A DNA stretch of 5,493 bases from DATKMS01 sp041497995 (GTDB lineage: Bacteria > Desulfobacterota > Binatia > HRBIN30), in the NCBI GenBank assembly GCA_041497995.1, contig JBGQHM010000440.1, positions 1 to 5,493 on the forward strand. Direction: 5' to 3'. Shown one piece after another: positions 1-5,493 of the stretch. The notes beneath the pieces were generated by a model. The model was not told where the DNA came from. It made no database searches and worked only from the letters and a program-made list of their open reading frames with translations. The position numbers were made by a program, and so were the translations under genes. Numbering within the stretch: position 1 is the first letter of the stretch; every line of letters starts with the position of its first letter.

Positions 1-158
1 CTCGGCGGCAGGGGGCACGTGCTCCCGGAGCCTCCCCGCGTCCGCGGCGCGGTTTCGGAGGCAGGACTCGCCCCCTTAGAGCGGAGTTATGGGCTCGTTC
101 TTCTCTCTTGCGGGCTACCGCCGGCTGGAGTAGGTCCTATCTTCGCGGTGTAGTGTTG

Positions 159-1109
159 ATGCGTATTTCTCATCAAGAAGATCGATGCCCGTTCGGCGCG
201 GTTTTTGTGCTGGTGTCGACCCTGACGCTCGCTGCCTGCGGTGGTGGCGGAGGAGGGTCCGACCCAGCTGTTGCCCCTCCGCCGCACACCAACGATGCGG
301 GAACGATTGCGTTCCAGGTGACTCCAGCCGGGAGTGATTCGACGGATGACCTGCTGCTTACGATAGGGAACCGAGGCCAGACCAGCGATCGAATGACCGT
401 AGTTAGGAATGGAACAGATCTGCAGGTGCTTGTCATCAACAGTGCCGGCGAGCAGAGCAGCGTTGGCGTTTCCATTTCCGACTGGCAACCGGGGCAGGCT
501 CATACGGTTACGTTCGTGTGGGGAGACGGCGTGGAGCAGCTCTACATCGATGGTCAATTAGCCGATCAGGGCGACCATCTAGGCGTCCTCCAATTGCCGA
601 TGGGAATAACGGGTCTCAGCGGATCCATCCACGATTTTAAGGTGTTCGCCCGGCCGCTCACGCCGGAAGAAGTTGCGACGCTCCCCACCGGGCCCAACCC
701 GTCCGAAGTGTCCTTGCGCGTGCGCTCGACCAGCGTCGCCGAGCCGGAGAGTGCAGGCACAGTGTGCGTTGACCTGGTCGGCGGCACCGGCTTTGTTGCC
801 GGTACACAGAACGACCTGGTGTGGGATCCCGGCTGCATGGAGATCAGCGAGCCGTGCGCGGCGAATCCACGACACGGCAAGAGCGTGCGCACCGGCCTGC
901 GCCAGGGGCCGCGGCTGAAGGCCATTCTATTCTCCTTGACCAATACCGACCCGATCGATGACGGCGAGCTCTACTGCTGCCCGTTTCGCATCGCGTCGAT
1001 CCCGTCCGGTGCCTGCTGCGCGGTGCGGATTCAGAATACGCTCGGGAGCGACTCTGTGGGCCACGCAATTGCAACGGAAGGCGTTGACGGCCAGATCTGT
1101 CTGCGCTGA
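159..1109 (+). CDS. Lipoprotein with LamG-like domain and cysteine-rich cohesin-like C-terminal module
   Basis: Seen: from the ATG the protein is 316 residues. It begins with a short basic N-terminus and a hydrophobic stretch (FGAVFVLVSTLTLAA), then a lipobox LAAC with the acylated cysteine at residue 27, followed by six glycines as a flexible tether. Residues about 48-176 look like a LamG/concanavalin-A-like jelly roll: the pattern 'HTVTFVWGDG..QLYIDGQ', 'GLSGSIHDFKVFARPLTPEEVATL' is the classic end of a LamG_3 domain. Residues about 183-316 form a second module with eight cysteines (203, 226, 233, 273, 274, 286, 287, 314), including two CC pairs, that resembles cohesin-like domains of secreted proteins. 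Inference: an envelope-anchored glycan- or protein-binding protein; no catalytic motif is visible. The start was chosen because it gives a normal-length lipoprotein signal, but no clear Shine-Dalgarno precedes it and the frame stays open upstream (TTG at 108). Codon use includes several rare-looking ATA, AGG, TTA and CTA codons. Confidence 0.82.
   Translation: MRISHQEDRCPFGAVFVLVSTLTLAACGGGGGGSDPAVAPPPHTNDAGTIAFQVTPAGSDSTDDLLLTIGNRGQTSDRMTVVRNGTDLQVLVINSAGEQSSVGVSISDWQPGQAHTVTFVWGDGVEQLYIDGQLADQGDHLGVLQLPMGITGLSGSIHDFKVFARPLTPEEVATLPTGPNPSEVSLRVRSTSVAEPESAGTVCVDLVGGTGFVAGTQNDLVWDPGCMEISEPCAANPRHGKSVRTGLRQGPRLKAILFSLTNTDPIDDGELYCCPFRIASIPSGACCAVRIQNTLGSDSVGHAIATEGVDGQICLR
234..242 (+). other. 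Lipobox and acylated cysteine of the lipoprotein signal peptide
   Basis: The codons for Ala-Ala-Cys (residues 25-27 from the ATG at 159), preceded by Leu, complete an L-A-A-C lipobox after a 15-residue hydrophobic segment. Signal peptidase II would cut before the cysteine. The following Gly6-Ser-Asp has no Asp at position +2, so under the E. coli Lol rule the protein would go to the outer membrane. That rule may not hold in this organism. Confidence 0.75.
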
Positions 1110-1168
1110 GAGTGTCGCCCTCCTCAGTTGACCCGTCAGTCCCTGCATCTTCCCATCCGTACGACATA

Positions 1169-1207
1169 GTGGTACCGGCCTCTGCACCGGCCAGAGGCCG
1201 GTGCCAC
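1169..1207 (+). terminator. Probable intrinsic terminator hairpin after the lipoprotein gene
   Basis: The arms 1169-1184 and 1192-1207 pair over 16 bp with one T·G wobble (1173/1203) around a 7-nt loop (CACCGGC). The next bases, CTTCTTGCTT, are T-rich but are not a clean T run. It lies 59 nt after the lipoprotein stop and 33 nt before the GH3 start. Intrinsic termination of the upstream gene is the simplest reading. A leader hairpin for the GH3 mRNA or a dispersed REP-like palindrome are alternatives. Confidence 0.55.
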
Positions 1208-1230
1208 CTTCTTGCTTGGAGCAATTGATT

Positions 1231-1238
1231 GGGAGGGA
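1231..1238 (+). promoter_or_regulatory. Ribosome binding site of the GH3 gene
   Basis: GGGAGGGA contains GGAGG at 1232-1236, ending 4 nt before the ATG at 1241. The in-frame TTG at 1229 would lie upstream of this purine tract and lacks a comparable site, so the ATG is preferred. The spacing is slightly short. Confidence 0.7.
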
Positions 1239-1240
1239 AC

Positions 1241-3538
1241 ATGCTTGAAGCGCCGTACCGCGATGCTGCGCGGTCTGTTGAGGATCGTACGCGCGATCTG
1301 CTGTCGCGCATGACGCTCGATGAAAAGCTAGCGCAGCTCGGCGGTGTCTGGTCGACGAGTTTGCTGGCGGGCGGCAAACTTTCGGAAGCTCGAGCGCGCG
1401 ACAAGCTAGGGAATGGCACGGGCCACATGACGCGCATCGGCGGCGCGACAGTGTTCACGCCGGCAGAGAGCGCACGCTTCGCCAATGCCATTCAAGAATT
1501 TCTCATCGAGCAGACGCGCCTCGGTATCCCGGCGATCCTTCACGAAGAGAGCTGCGCCGGTTATCTGGCGCGCGATGCGACGTGCTTCCCTCAAGCCATC
1601 GGCCTTGCCAGTACGTGGGAACCGCAGCTCATCGAGGCGATGACCGCGGTCATTCGGACGCAAATGCGCGCCGTCGGCGCACATCATTCTCTGGCGCCGG
1701 TGCTCGATGTCGCCCGTGACCCGCGCTGGGGGCGTACCGAGGAGACGTTCGGCGAAGACCCGCATTTGATCTCGCGGATGGGCGTGGCCTACGTGAAGGG
1801 GCTGCAAGGGCCGGATCTCGCCCACGGCATCGTCGCGACCGGCAAACACTTCCTCGGCTACGGTGCTTCCGAAGGCGGCATGAACTGGGCGCCGGCGCAC
1901 ATTCCACGGCGCGAGCTGCTTGAGATCTACCTGGCGCCGTTCGCCGCCGCGATCAAGGAGGCGGGACTAGCGTCGATCATGAACGCGTACTGCGAGATCG
2001 ACGGCGTACCGGTGGGCGCATCGAAGGAGTTGCTGACGGACCTGCTCCGCGGCGAGCTCGGCTTCGACGGCGTGGTGGTCTCCGACTACTTCACCGTCCC
2101 GACGCTGATGAACTACCACCGTATTGCGCGCGACGAAGGCGACGCGGCGTGCTGGGCGCTCGAAGCCGGCATCGACATCGAGCTGCCGGCGCTGCAGTGC
2201 TACGGAGAACCGCTGCGGCAAGCGTTGGCAGAGGGCAGGGTCAACATGGGACTTGTCGACGCGGCCGTATCTCGCGTCCTGCGCATGAAGTTTCAGCTCG
2301 GCCTCTTTGAGCATCCGTACGTTGACCCGGAGGCGGCGGGCGCCGTGTTCGATACCACCGACCAGCGCAGACTAGCGCATCGGATCGCGCAGAAGTCGAT
2401 CGTGTTGCTCAAGAACGAGGGCAGCTTGCTGCCGCTGGCGAAGACGCTGTCGTCGATTGTGGTGATCGGTCCGAGCGCAGCGAGCATACGGCTGCTGCAA
2501 GGCGACTACCACTATCCGTCGCATCTGGAGATCATGTTCGGTGAGCTCACGGAAGGTGATCTGTCGCCGCGGCCGCAAGGCGGGATCAATCTCGCGCAAC
2601 ACTTCGTGCCGATGGTGAGCATTCTGGAAGGCATCCGGCGCGCAGTGGCTGCGGGCACCGTCGTGCGTCACGCGCCGGGATGCGCGGTGCTCGACACGTC
2701 GACGGACGGGTTTGCAGCCGCTGTGGCAGCGGCGCGCGAGAGCGACGTTGCGATTGTCGTCGTGGGTGACAAGTCGGGGTTGGTCGACGGCTGCACGAGC
2801 GGCGAGTCGATCGACCGCGCCGACCTGGGGTTACCCGGTGTCCAGCAGGCGCTGGTCGTAGCGGTCGTCGCCACTGGAAAGCCAGTCGTGGTCGTGCTGA
2901 TCAACGGGCGCCCACTGGCGTTGCCGTGGATTGCGGAACATGTGGCGGCGATCGTTGAAGCGTGGCTCCCCGGCGAGGAGGGCGGCACCGCCGTCGCGGA
3001 CGTACTGTTCGGCGACTACAATCCCGGCGGCAAGCTGCCGGTGTCGTTGCCGGTGACCGTGGGCCAGGTGCCGGTTTACTACAACCACAAGCCGTCGGGT
3101 GGACGGTCGAACTGGAAAGGTGACTACGTCGGCGTGAGCAGCAGACCGCTTTTCCCATTTGGTCACGGCTTGAGCTTCACGCGCTTCGAGTACACTAATT
3201 TAGACATCAGTCCGCAGCTTGTCACCGCTGCTGACACGGTCGCGATCCAGGTCGACGTCACCAACGTTGGTAGACGCAGCGGCGAAGAAGTCGTGCAGCT
3301 CTACGTCAACGACGTGGTGGCGAGCGTGACGCGCCCAGTGAAGGAACTGAAGGGCTTCGAGCGTATCGAACTGGCGGCCGGCGAGCGCAAGCGCGTGCGC
3401 TTCGATCTCGCCGTGAGCCAGCTCGCCTTCTATGATCGACAGATGCAGCGTGTCGTCGAGCCTGGGGCGATTCAGGTGATGGTCGGCAGCTCGTCGGAGG
3501 ACATTCGGCTGACGGGACAGTTCGAGATTGCTTTCTGA
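1241..3538 (+). CDS. Glycoside hydrolase family 3, beta-glucosidase/beta-xylosidase type
   Basis: A complete 765-residue protein, usual for three-domain GH3 enzymes, which remove beta-linked sugars from the non-reducing ends of oligosaccharides with retention of configuration. Seen: an N-terminal TIM-barrel domain (about 12-356) with HEES (101-104), DPRWGRTEETFGEDP (160-174), the GKH motif (K202, H203) and VVVSDYF, in which D282 fits the catalytic nucleophile. A C-terminal alpha/beta sandwich (about 385-620) starts at KSIVLLKNEGSLLPL and carries SGESIDRADLGLPG, in which E522 is the likely acid/base. A fibronectin-III-like domain closes the protein (EEVVQLYVND, TRPVKELKGFERI; about 665-740). 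The HEE and DPRWGR pattern matches the branch that includes bacterial beta-xylosidases and beta-glucosidases; substrate cannot be settled from sequence. There is no signal peptide, so a cytoplasmic enzyme acting on imported oligosaccharides is inferred. No transporter or regulator lies in the window. Confidence 0.96.
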   Translation: MLEAPYRDAARSVEDRTRDLLSRMTLDEKLAQLGGVWSTSLLAGGKLSEARARDKLGNGTGHMTRIGGATVFTPAESARFANAIQEFLIEQTRLGIPAILHEESCAGYLARDATCFPQAIGLASTWEPQLIEAMTAVIRTQMRAVGAHHSLAPVLDVARDPRWGRTEETFGEDPHLISRMGVAYVKGLQGPDLAHGIVATGKHFLGYGASEGGMNWAPAHIPRRELLEIYLAPFAAAIKEAGLASIMNAYCEIDGVPVGASKELLTDLLRGELGFDGVVVSDYFTVPTLMNYHRIARDEGDAACWALEAGIDIELPALQCYGEPLRQALAEGRVNMGLVDAAVSRVLRMKFQLGLFEHPYVDPEAAGAVFDTTDQRRLAHRIAQKSIVLLKNEGSLLPLAKTLSSIVVIGPSAASIRLLQGDYHYPSHLEIMFGELTEGDLSPRPQGGINLAQHFVPMVSILEGIRRAVAAGTVVRHAPGCAVLDTSTDGFAAAVAAARESDVAIVVVGDKSGLVDGCTSGESIDRADLGLPGVQQALVVAVVATGKPVVVVLINGRPLALPWIAEHVAAIVEAWLPGEEGGTAVADVLFGDYNPGGKLPVSLPVTVGQVPVYYNHKPSGGRSNWKGDYVGVSSRPLFPFGHGLSFTRFEYTNLDISPQLVTAADTVAIQVDVTNVGRRSGEEVVQLYVNDVVASVTRPVKELKGFERIELAAGERKRVRFDLAVSQLAFYDRQMQRVVEPGAIQVMVGSSSEDIRLTGQFEIAF

Positions 3539-3561
3539 ATCCCTCGCCGAGGATACCGCTC

Positions 3562-3583
3562 GTTGCGGCGCTGCCGCCGCAGC
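3562..3583. repeat. Short hairpin just after the GH3 stop
   Basis: Perfect 7-bp arms (TGCGGCG at 3564-3570, CGCCGCA at 3575-3581) surround a CTGC loop, extendable by one wobble and one G-C pair. It begins 24 nt after the GH3 stop and has no T tract, so it is more likely an mRNA 3'-end stabilising structure, or chance in GC-rich DNA, than a terminator on its own. Confidence 0.3.
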
Positions 3584-3599
3584 CCGATGCCACACGCAA

Positions 3600-3631
3600 A
3601 GAGGGGAGCAGCCCGCCGGCTGCTCCCCTCT
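3600..3631. terminator. Perfect 14-bp hairpin between convergent genes, likely bidirectional terminator
   Basis: The arm AGAGGGGAGCAGCC (3600-3613) and its exact complement (3618-3631) enclose a 4-nt loop, CGCC. It sits 61 nt after the GH3 stop and 30 nt after the stop of the OmpA-like gene on the other strand, as expected for a shared terminator. The T tracts are weak on both sides: CGTTGC on the plus strand, and TTGCG on the minus strand immediately after the stem. Efficiency is therefore uncertain, although the stem is very stable. Confidence 0.75.
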
Positions 3632-3661
3632 CGTTGCGGTGCCGTCGCTTCGACAGCCTGA

Positions 3662-4642
3662 CTACGGTCCCTGCGTGATCTTCAACTCCACACGCCGGTT
3701 TTCCGCCCGGCCTTCAGCGGTGTCGTTCGTCGCGACCGGCTGCGATTTCCCAAAACCCTTGACGGTCATTCGGGAGGCCGCGATCCCACCCTTTTCGAGA
3801 TAGTCGGCCACCGCCTGTGCGCGCCGGACGGACAGCTTCTGGTTATACGCGTCCGAGCCGATGCCGTCTGTATGTCCATCGACAGACAGCGTGATGTCCT
3901 TGTACTCCTTCAACGTGCTAATCGCCTCGTCGAGGATCGGCCGTGCATCCGCGCGGATGTTGGACTTGTCGAAGTCGAAGTTGACACCGCGCAGGACGAT
4001 CTTCTTCTTTTCCGGCGGCGCGGGTGCTGGCGGAGGCGGGGGTGGCGGTGCCTCTGCCACCACCGGGAGCGGCGGCAAGAAATGGTGTTGGAGACTGAGG
4101 CCGGCGCTGACGAAGGTGACGTCGTGATTCGTTCGCGCCGCGCGGATGCTGCTGTCGTCGCGCTGTACGAAGAGGCCGCCGTAGGTACCGCGGAGGAACT
4201 CGTAGTTCAGACCGCCGCCGATGTTCCAACCAACGTCATTGCCGTTCGTCGGACCGCTCATTGCGGTGTAGTACCCGCCCTGGCCCGTGACGAACGCTTC
4301 CAGGTGTTCATCGAGCAGCGAGACACGCGGACCTGCGGTGATCGAGAAGAAGCTGGTGACGTCGCTCTGCCGTGTGTGGATGGTCGTCGGAAAGAGCGAG
4401 AACTGCGGCGTGGCCTGCAACGACACGGCCAAGGCATCGTACAGCGTGAAGATCCGATAGCCGGCGTAGGGCGCGATCATGCCGCCCGGATCGGCCGACC
4501 TCGACAGCTTCTCCGTCGGTATCGCTGCCCCGACATTCAAACCGACGAACGGCTCACCCGCGTGCACCGACGGCACGAACAGGCTCATCGCCAGCCCGAC
4601 GCCGCCGAACCAACCCCAGAGCCTGCTGAGCGTTCTGCGCAT
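3662..4642 (-). CDS. OmpA-family outer-membrane protein (beta-barrel plus OmpA-C peptidoglycan-binding domain)
   Basis: A 326-residue protein that links the outer membrane to the cell wall. Seen: a Sec signal peptide with RR in the n-region and a cut expected after SVHA (residue 28); residues 29 to about 188 with alternating, aromatic- and glycine-rich strands ending in DVTFVSAGLSLQHHF, consistent with a small eight-stranded barrel; a proline/alanine linker (about 195-211, then EKKK); and an OmpA-C domain (about 215-323). The latter shows VNFDFDKSNIR, DGHTDGIGSDAYNQKLSVRRA and a KGFGKSQPVATN...GRAENRRVE ending. D259 and R274 have the 15-residue spacing of the two residues that hold diaminopimelate in OmpA-C domains. 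The start at 4642 was chosen because it has a strong Shine-Dalgarno and directly yields the signal peptide; the open frame upstream adds 43 unlikely residues. The gene is convergent with GH3 and downstream of the MBL-fold gene. Barrel assignment is inferred; the OmpA-C domain is clear. Confidence 0.94.
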   Translation of the reverse strand: MRRTLSRLWGWFGGVGLAMSLFVPSVHAGEPFVGLNVGAAIPTEKLSRSADPGGMIAPYAGYRIFTLYDALAVSLQATPQFSLFPTTIHTRQSDVTSFFSITAGPRVSLLDEHLEAFVTGQGGYYTAMSGPTNGNDVGWNIGGGLNYEFLRGTYGGLFVQRDDSSIRAARTNHDVTFVSAGLSLQHHFLPPLPVVAEAPPPPPPPAPAPPEKKKIVLRGVNFDFDKSNIRADARPILDEAISTLKEYKDITLSVDGHTDGIGSDAYNQKLSVRRAQAVADYLEKGGIAASRMTVKGFGKSQPVATNDTAEGRAENRRVELKITQGP

Positions 4643-4652
4643 GTCGACCTCT

Positions 4653-4659
4653 CCTCCTT
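4653..4659 (-). promoter_or_regulatory. Ribosome binding site of the OmpA-like gene
   Basis: On the minus strand this reads AAGGAGG, an almost ideal Shine-Dalgarno, 10 nt before the ATG at 4642. It fixes the start there rather than at 4771, which would put the real promoter inside the coding region. Confidence 0.8.
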
Positions 4660-4714
4660 CCGGGCGCGTTCGCGCGCTCCTGCCACACCTGACCAAATGA
4701 GAACCCGTCCCCCA

Positions 4715-4735
4715 CCGGCTGCCATCGGCTACCGG
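4715..4735 (-). other. Possible hairpin in the 5' leader of the OmpA-like gene
   Basis: Nine-base arms (CCGGTAGCC and GGCAGCCGG on the minus strand) pair with one wobble and one A·A mismatch around a 3-nt loop. It would lie at the very 5' end of the transcript predicted from the promoter at 4743-4771. In GC-rich DNA it may be chance. Confidence 0.25.
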
Positions 4736-4742
4736 CGGCGGG

Positions 4743-4771
4743 ATAGTATCCGAAGACGTTTCGGTTGGCAA
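4743..4771 (-). promoter_or_regulatory. Sigma70-like promoter of the OmpA-like gene
   Basis: On the minus strand, TTGCCA (4766-4771, five of six to TTGACA) and TACTAT (4743-4748, four of six to TATAAT, including the key positions) are separated by exactly 17 nt. Transcription would begin near 4736, leaving a leader of about 94 nt. It lies 16 nt past the stop of the MBL-fold gene. The spacer contains an inverted repeat, CCGAA-N5-TTCGG, a possible operator. The assignment is by consensus only. Confidence 0.55.
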
Positions 4772-4786
4772 AAGAAAGACGGGGGC

Positions 4787-5389
4787 CTATCGGGGGAAGG
4801 TGTCCACCAGATCATGGAGTCGCTCCCGCGCCCCCGTCAGGATGCAGGTGCCGTCGCCCACCAGCAACGTGTCCCAGTCGAGGTCCAGCAGACGCTGCAC
4901 GCTGGCGCGTAGCCGCGCGGGGTCATCGATGACCTTGTCTGGCAGCAGGGCGCAGCGACCGGGCGGGTTGCCGATGACCGCGTCGCCGGCAATCAGCAGG
5001 CGTCGTTCCGGCCAGTGCAGGGCGACTTCGCCTGGCGACTTGCCAGGGATGCCGATGACCGTGAGCGGCCCTATTCGCTGCCCGGCGTGCAGGTCGGCGT
5101 CGACCGTTGCTCCTTGCGCACGCGCGTGCACGGCGTCATCGGGATGGATCGCGGTCCGAGCCCTTGTACGTGCGCGCACAGCGTTGGCTGCCCGCACGTG
5201 GTTGCGGTTGGTTAGAACGATCCACGCCGCGCCGAGACGGGCAATGGCATCGAGCGTCGATGTATCCGGCTCCACCGGATCGATGCAGATATTGCCGTCC
5301 GGCGCCCGCACGAGATAGCCGTTGAAGTTGTAGCCATGGCGCTCCGAGAACCACGGCCACGTAAAGATGTCCGCGAGAATCTCCTGCAT
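4787..5389 (-). CDS. Metallo-beta-lactamase-fold protein with degenerate metal-binding motifs
   Basis: A 200-residue protein. Seen: an N-terminal strand pattern typical of the fold (NFNGYLVRAPDGNICIDPVEP, about 22-42), IVLTNRNHVR (about 57-66) where the HxHxDH motif normally sits, VIGIPGKSPGEVALHWPERRLLIAGDAVIG (about 111-140) matching the usual 'TPGHTPGS...LLLAGDAL' block, and TLLVGDGTCI (about 174-183) at the last ligand position. The overall fold is clear, but the motif-II ligands read N, N, V and R, the motif-III His is Lys, and the final GH is GD. Only D136 of GDAV is kept. Inference: either a catalytically inactive or binding version of the fold, or a subfamily with a different active site; no substrate can be named. 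The start at 5389 is set by AGGAGGG 7 nt upstream; the in-frame ATG at 5410 lacks a comparable site. It is followed after 144 bp by the OmpA-like gene on the same strand. No signal peptide, so probably cytoplasmic. Confidence 0.88.
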   Translation of the reverse strand: MQEILADIFTWPWFSERHGYNFNGYLVRAPDGNICIDPVEPDTSTLDAIARLGAAWIVLTNRNHVRAANAVRARTRARTAIHPDDAVHARAQGATVDADLHAGQRIGPLTVIGIPGKSPGEVALHWPERRLLIAGDAVIGNPPGRCALLPDKVIDDPARLRASVQRLLDLDWDTLLVGDGTCILTGARERLHDLVDTFPR

Positions 5390-5396
5390 GGTATTT

Positions 5397-5403
5397 CCCT
5401 CCT
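5397..5403 (-). promoter_or_regulatory. Ribosome binding site of the MBL-fold gene
   Basis: The minus strand reads AGGAGGG, with 7 nt to the ATG at 5389, which is optimal spacing. This selects the 200-residue form over the form starting seven residues upstream at 5410, whose ATG would lie upstream of this site. Confidence 0.85.
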
Positions 5404-5493
5404 GCTGCATCTTGCCGGCTTTGCGACGACAAGGCCACGCGCACGATGAAGTGGGGTCACAACGTGAACGTCTGATGAAATTCTGTTGACGCC

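Noticed and set aside
1..158. Possible tail of an upstream gene or promoter region
   Set aside because: Two plus-strand frames stay open from base 1, but the translations are compositionally biased and unrecognisable. No convincing -35/-10 pair or Shine-Dalgarno was found. The short palindrome at 11-26 is not distinctive in such GC-rich sequence.
108..158. TTG start extending the lipoprotein by 17 residues
   Set aside because: It would place the lipobox cysteine at residue 44, long for a lipoprotein signal, and it adds residues with no signal-peptide character. The ATG at 159 is preferred, though not proven.
87..557. 156-codon minus-strand open frame opposite the lipoprotein start
   Set aside because: It is antisense to the signal peptide and LamG region, with no recognisable domain.
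844..1491. 215-codon minus-strand open frame spanning the lipoprotein end and the GH3 start
   Set aside because: It crosses two supported genes and a terminator hairpin, its product is arginine/serine-rich without motifs, and no ribosome site was seen.
3528..3803. 91-codon plus-strand open frame overlapping the GH3 end
   Set aside because: It runs through the convergent terminator hairpin and into the antisense of the OmpA-C domain; the product has no family features.
3872..4912. 346-codon plus-strand open frame opposite the OmpA-like gene, longer than that gene
   Set aside because: The translation is arginine-rich and low in complexity with no recognisable domain, it lies antisense to an unmistakable OmpA-C domain, and it runs through that gene's promoter region. 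It is a GC-rich shadow frame.
5454..5493. TCAC-AAC-GTGA inverted repeat (5457-5467) and a TTGACG box (5486-5491) upstream of the MBL-fold gene
   Set aside because: The arms are only 4 bp and do not match the CRP order. The TTGACG has no -10 partner inside the window, so neither can be supported.

Overview
The window is GC-rich DNA from a Gram-negative bacterium: it encodes a lipoprotein with a lipobox signal and an OmpA-type outer-membrane protein with a peptidoglycan-binding domain. The cysteine-rich C-terminal module of the lipoprotein reminds me of secreted proteins from uncultured deltaproteobacterial-type lineages such as Binatota. That is recall, not a search, so the taxonomic placement is weak. 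I see no rRNA, tRNA, CRISPR array, insertion sequence or phage gene.

Layout, left to right: (i) 1-158 is a leader with no gene I can assign. (ii) 159-1109 (+) encodes a lipoprotein with a LamG-like lectin fold followed by a cysteine-rich, cohesin-like module. (iii) 1110-1240 is intergenic and holds a strong hairpin at 1169-1207, probably a terminator. (iv) 1241-3538 (+) is a complete glycoside hydrolase family 3 enzyme (beta-glucosidase/beta-xylosidase type) with no export signal. (v) 3539-3661 separates convergent genes and carries a 14-bp perfect hairpin that could end transcription from both sides. (vi) 3662-4642 (-) encodes an OmpA-family protein: signal peptide, small beta-barrel, proline-rich linker, OmpA-C domain. 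(vii) 4643-4786 contains a good sigma70-like promoter for the OmpA gene, with an inverted repeat in its spacer. (viii) 4787-5389 (-) encodes a small metallo-beta-lactamase-fold protein that has lost almost all the usual metal-binding residues. (ix) 5390-5493 is its upstream region.

The genes do not form one obvious pathway. The lipoprotein and GH3 enzyme lie in the same direction and both point to carbohydrates (a glycan-binding fold on the envelope, a cytoplasmic exo-glycosidase), but a terminator-like hairpin between them argues against a tight operon. The OmpA-like gene and the MBL-fold gene lie in tandem on the other strand, and the OmpA-like gene appears to have its own promoter. The most unusual items are the degenerate MBL-fold protein and the cysteine-rich module of the lipoprotein. 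I found no convincing evidence of a wholly new multi-gene system.
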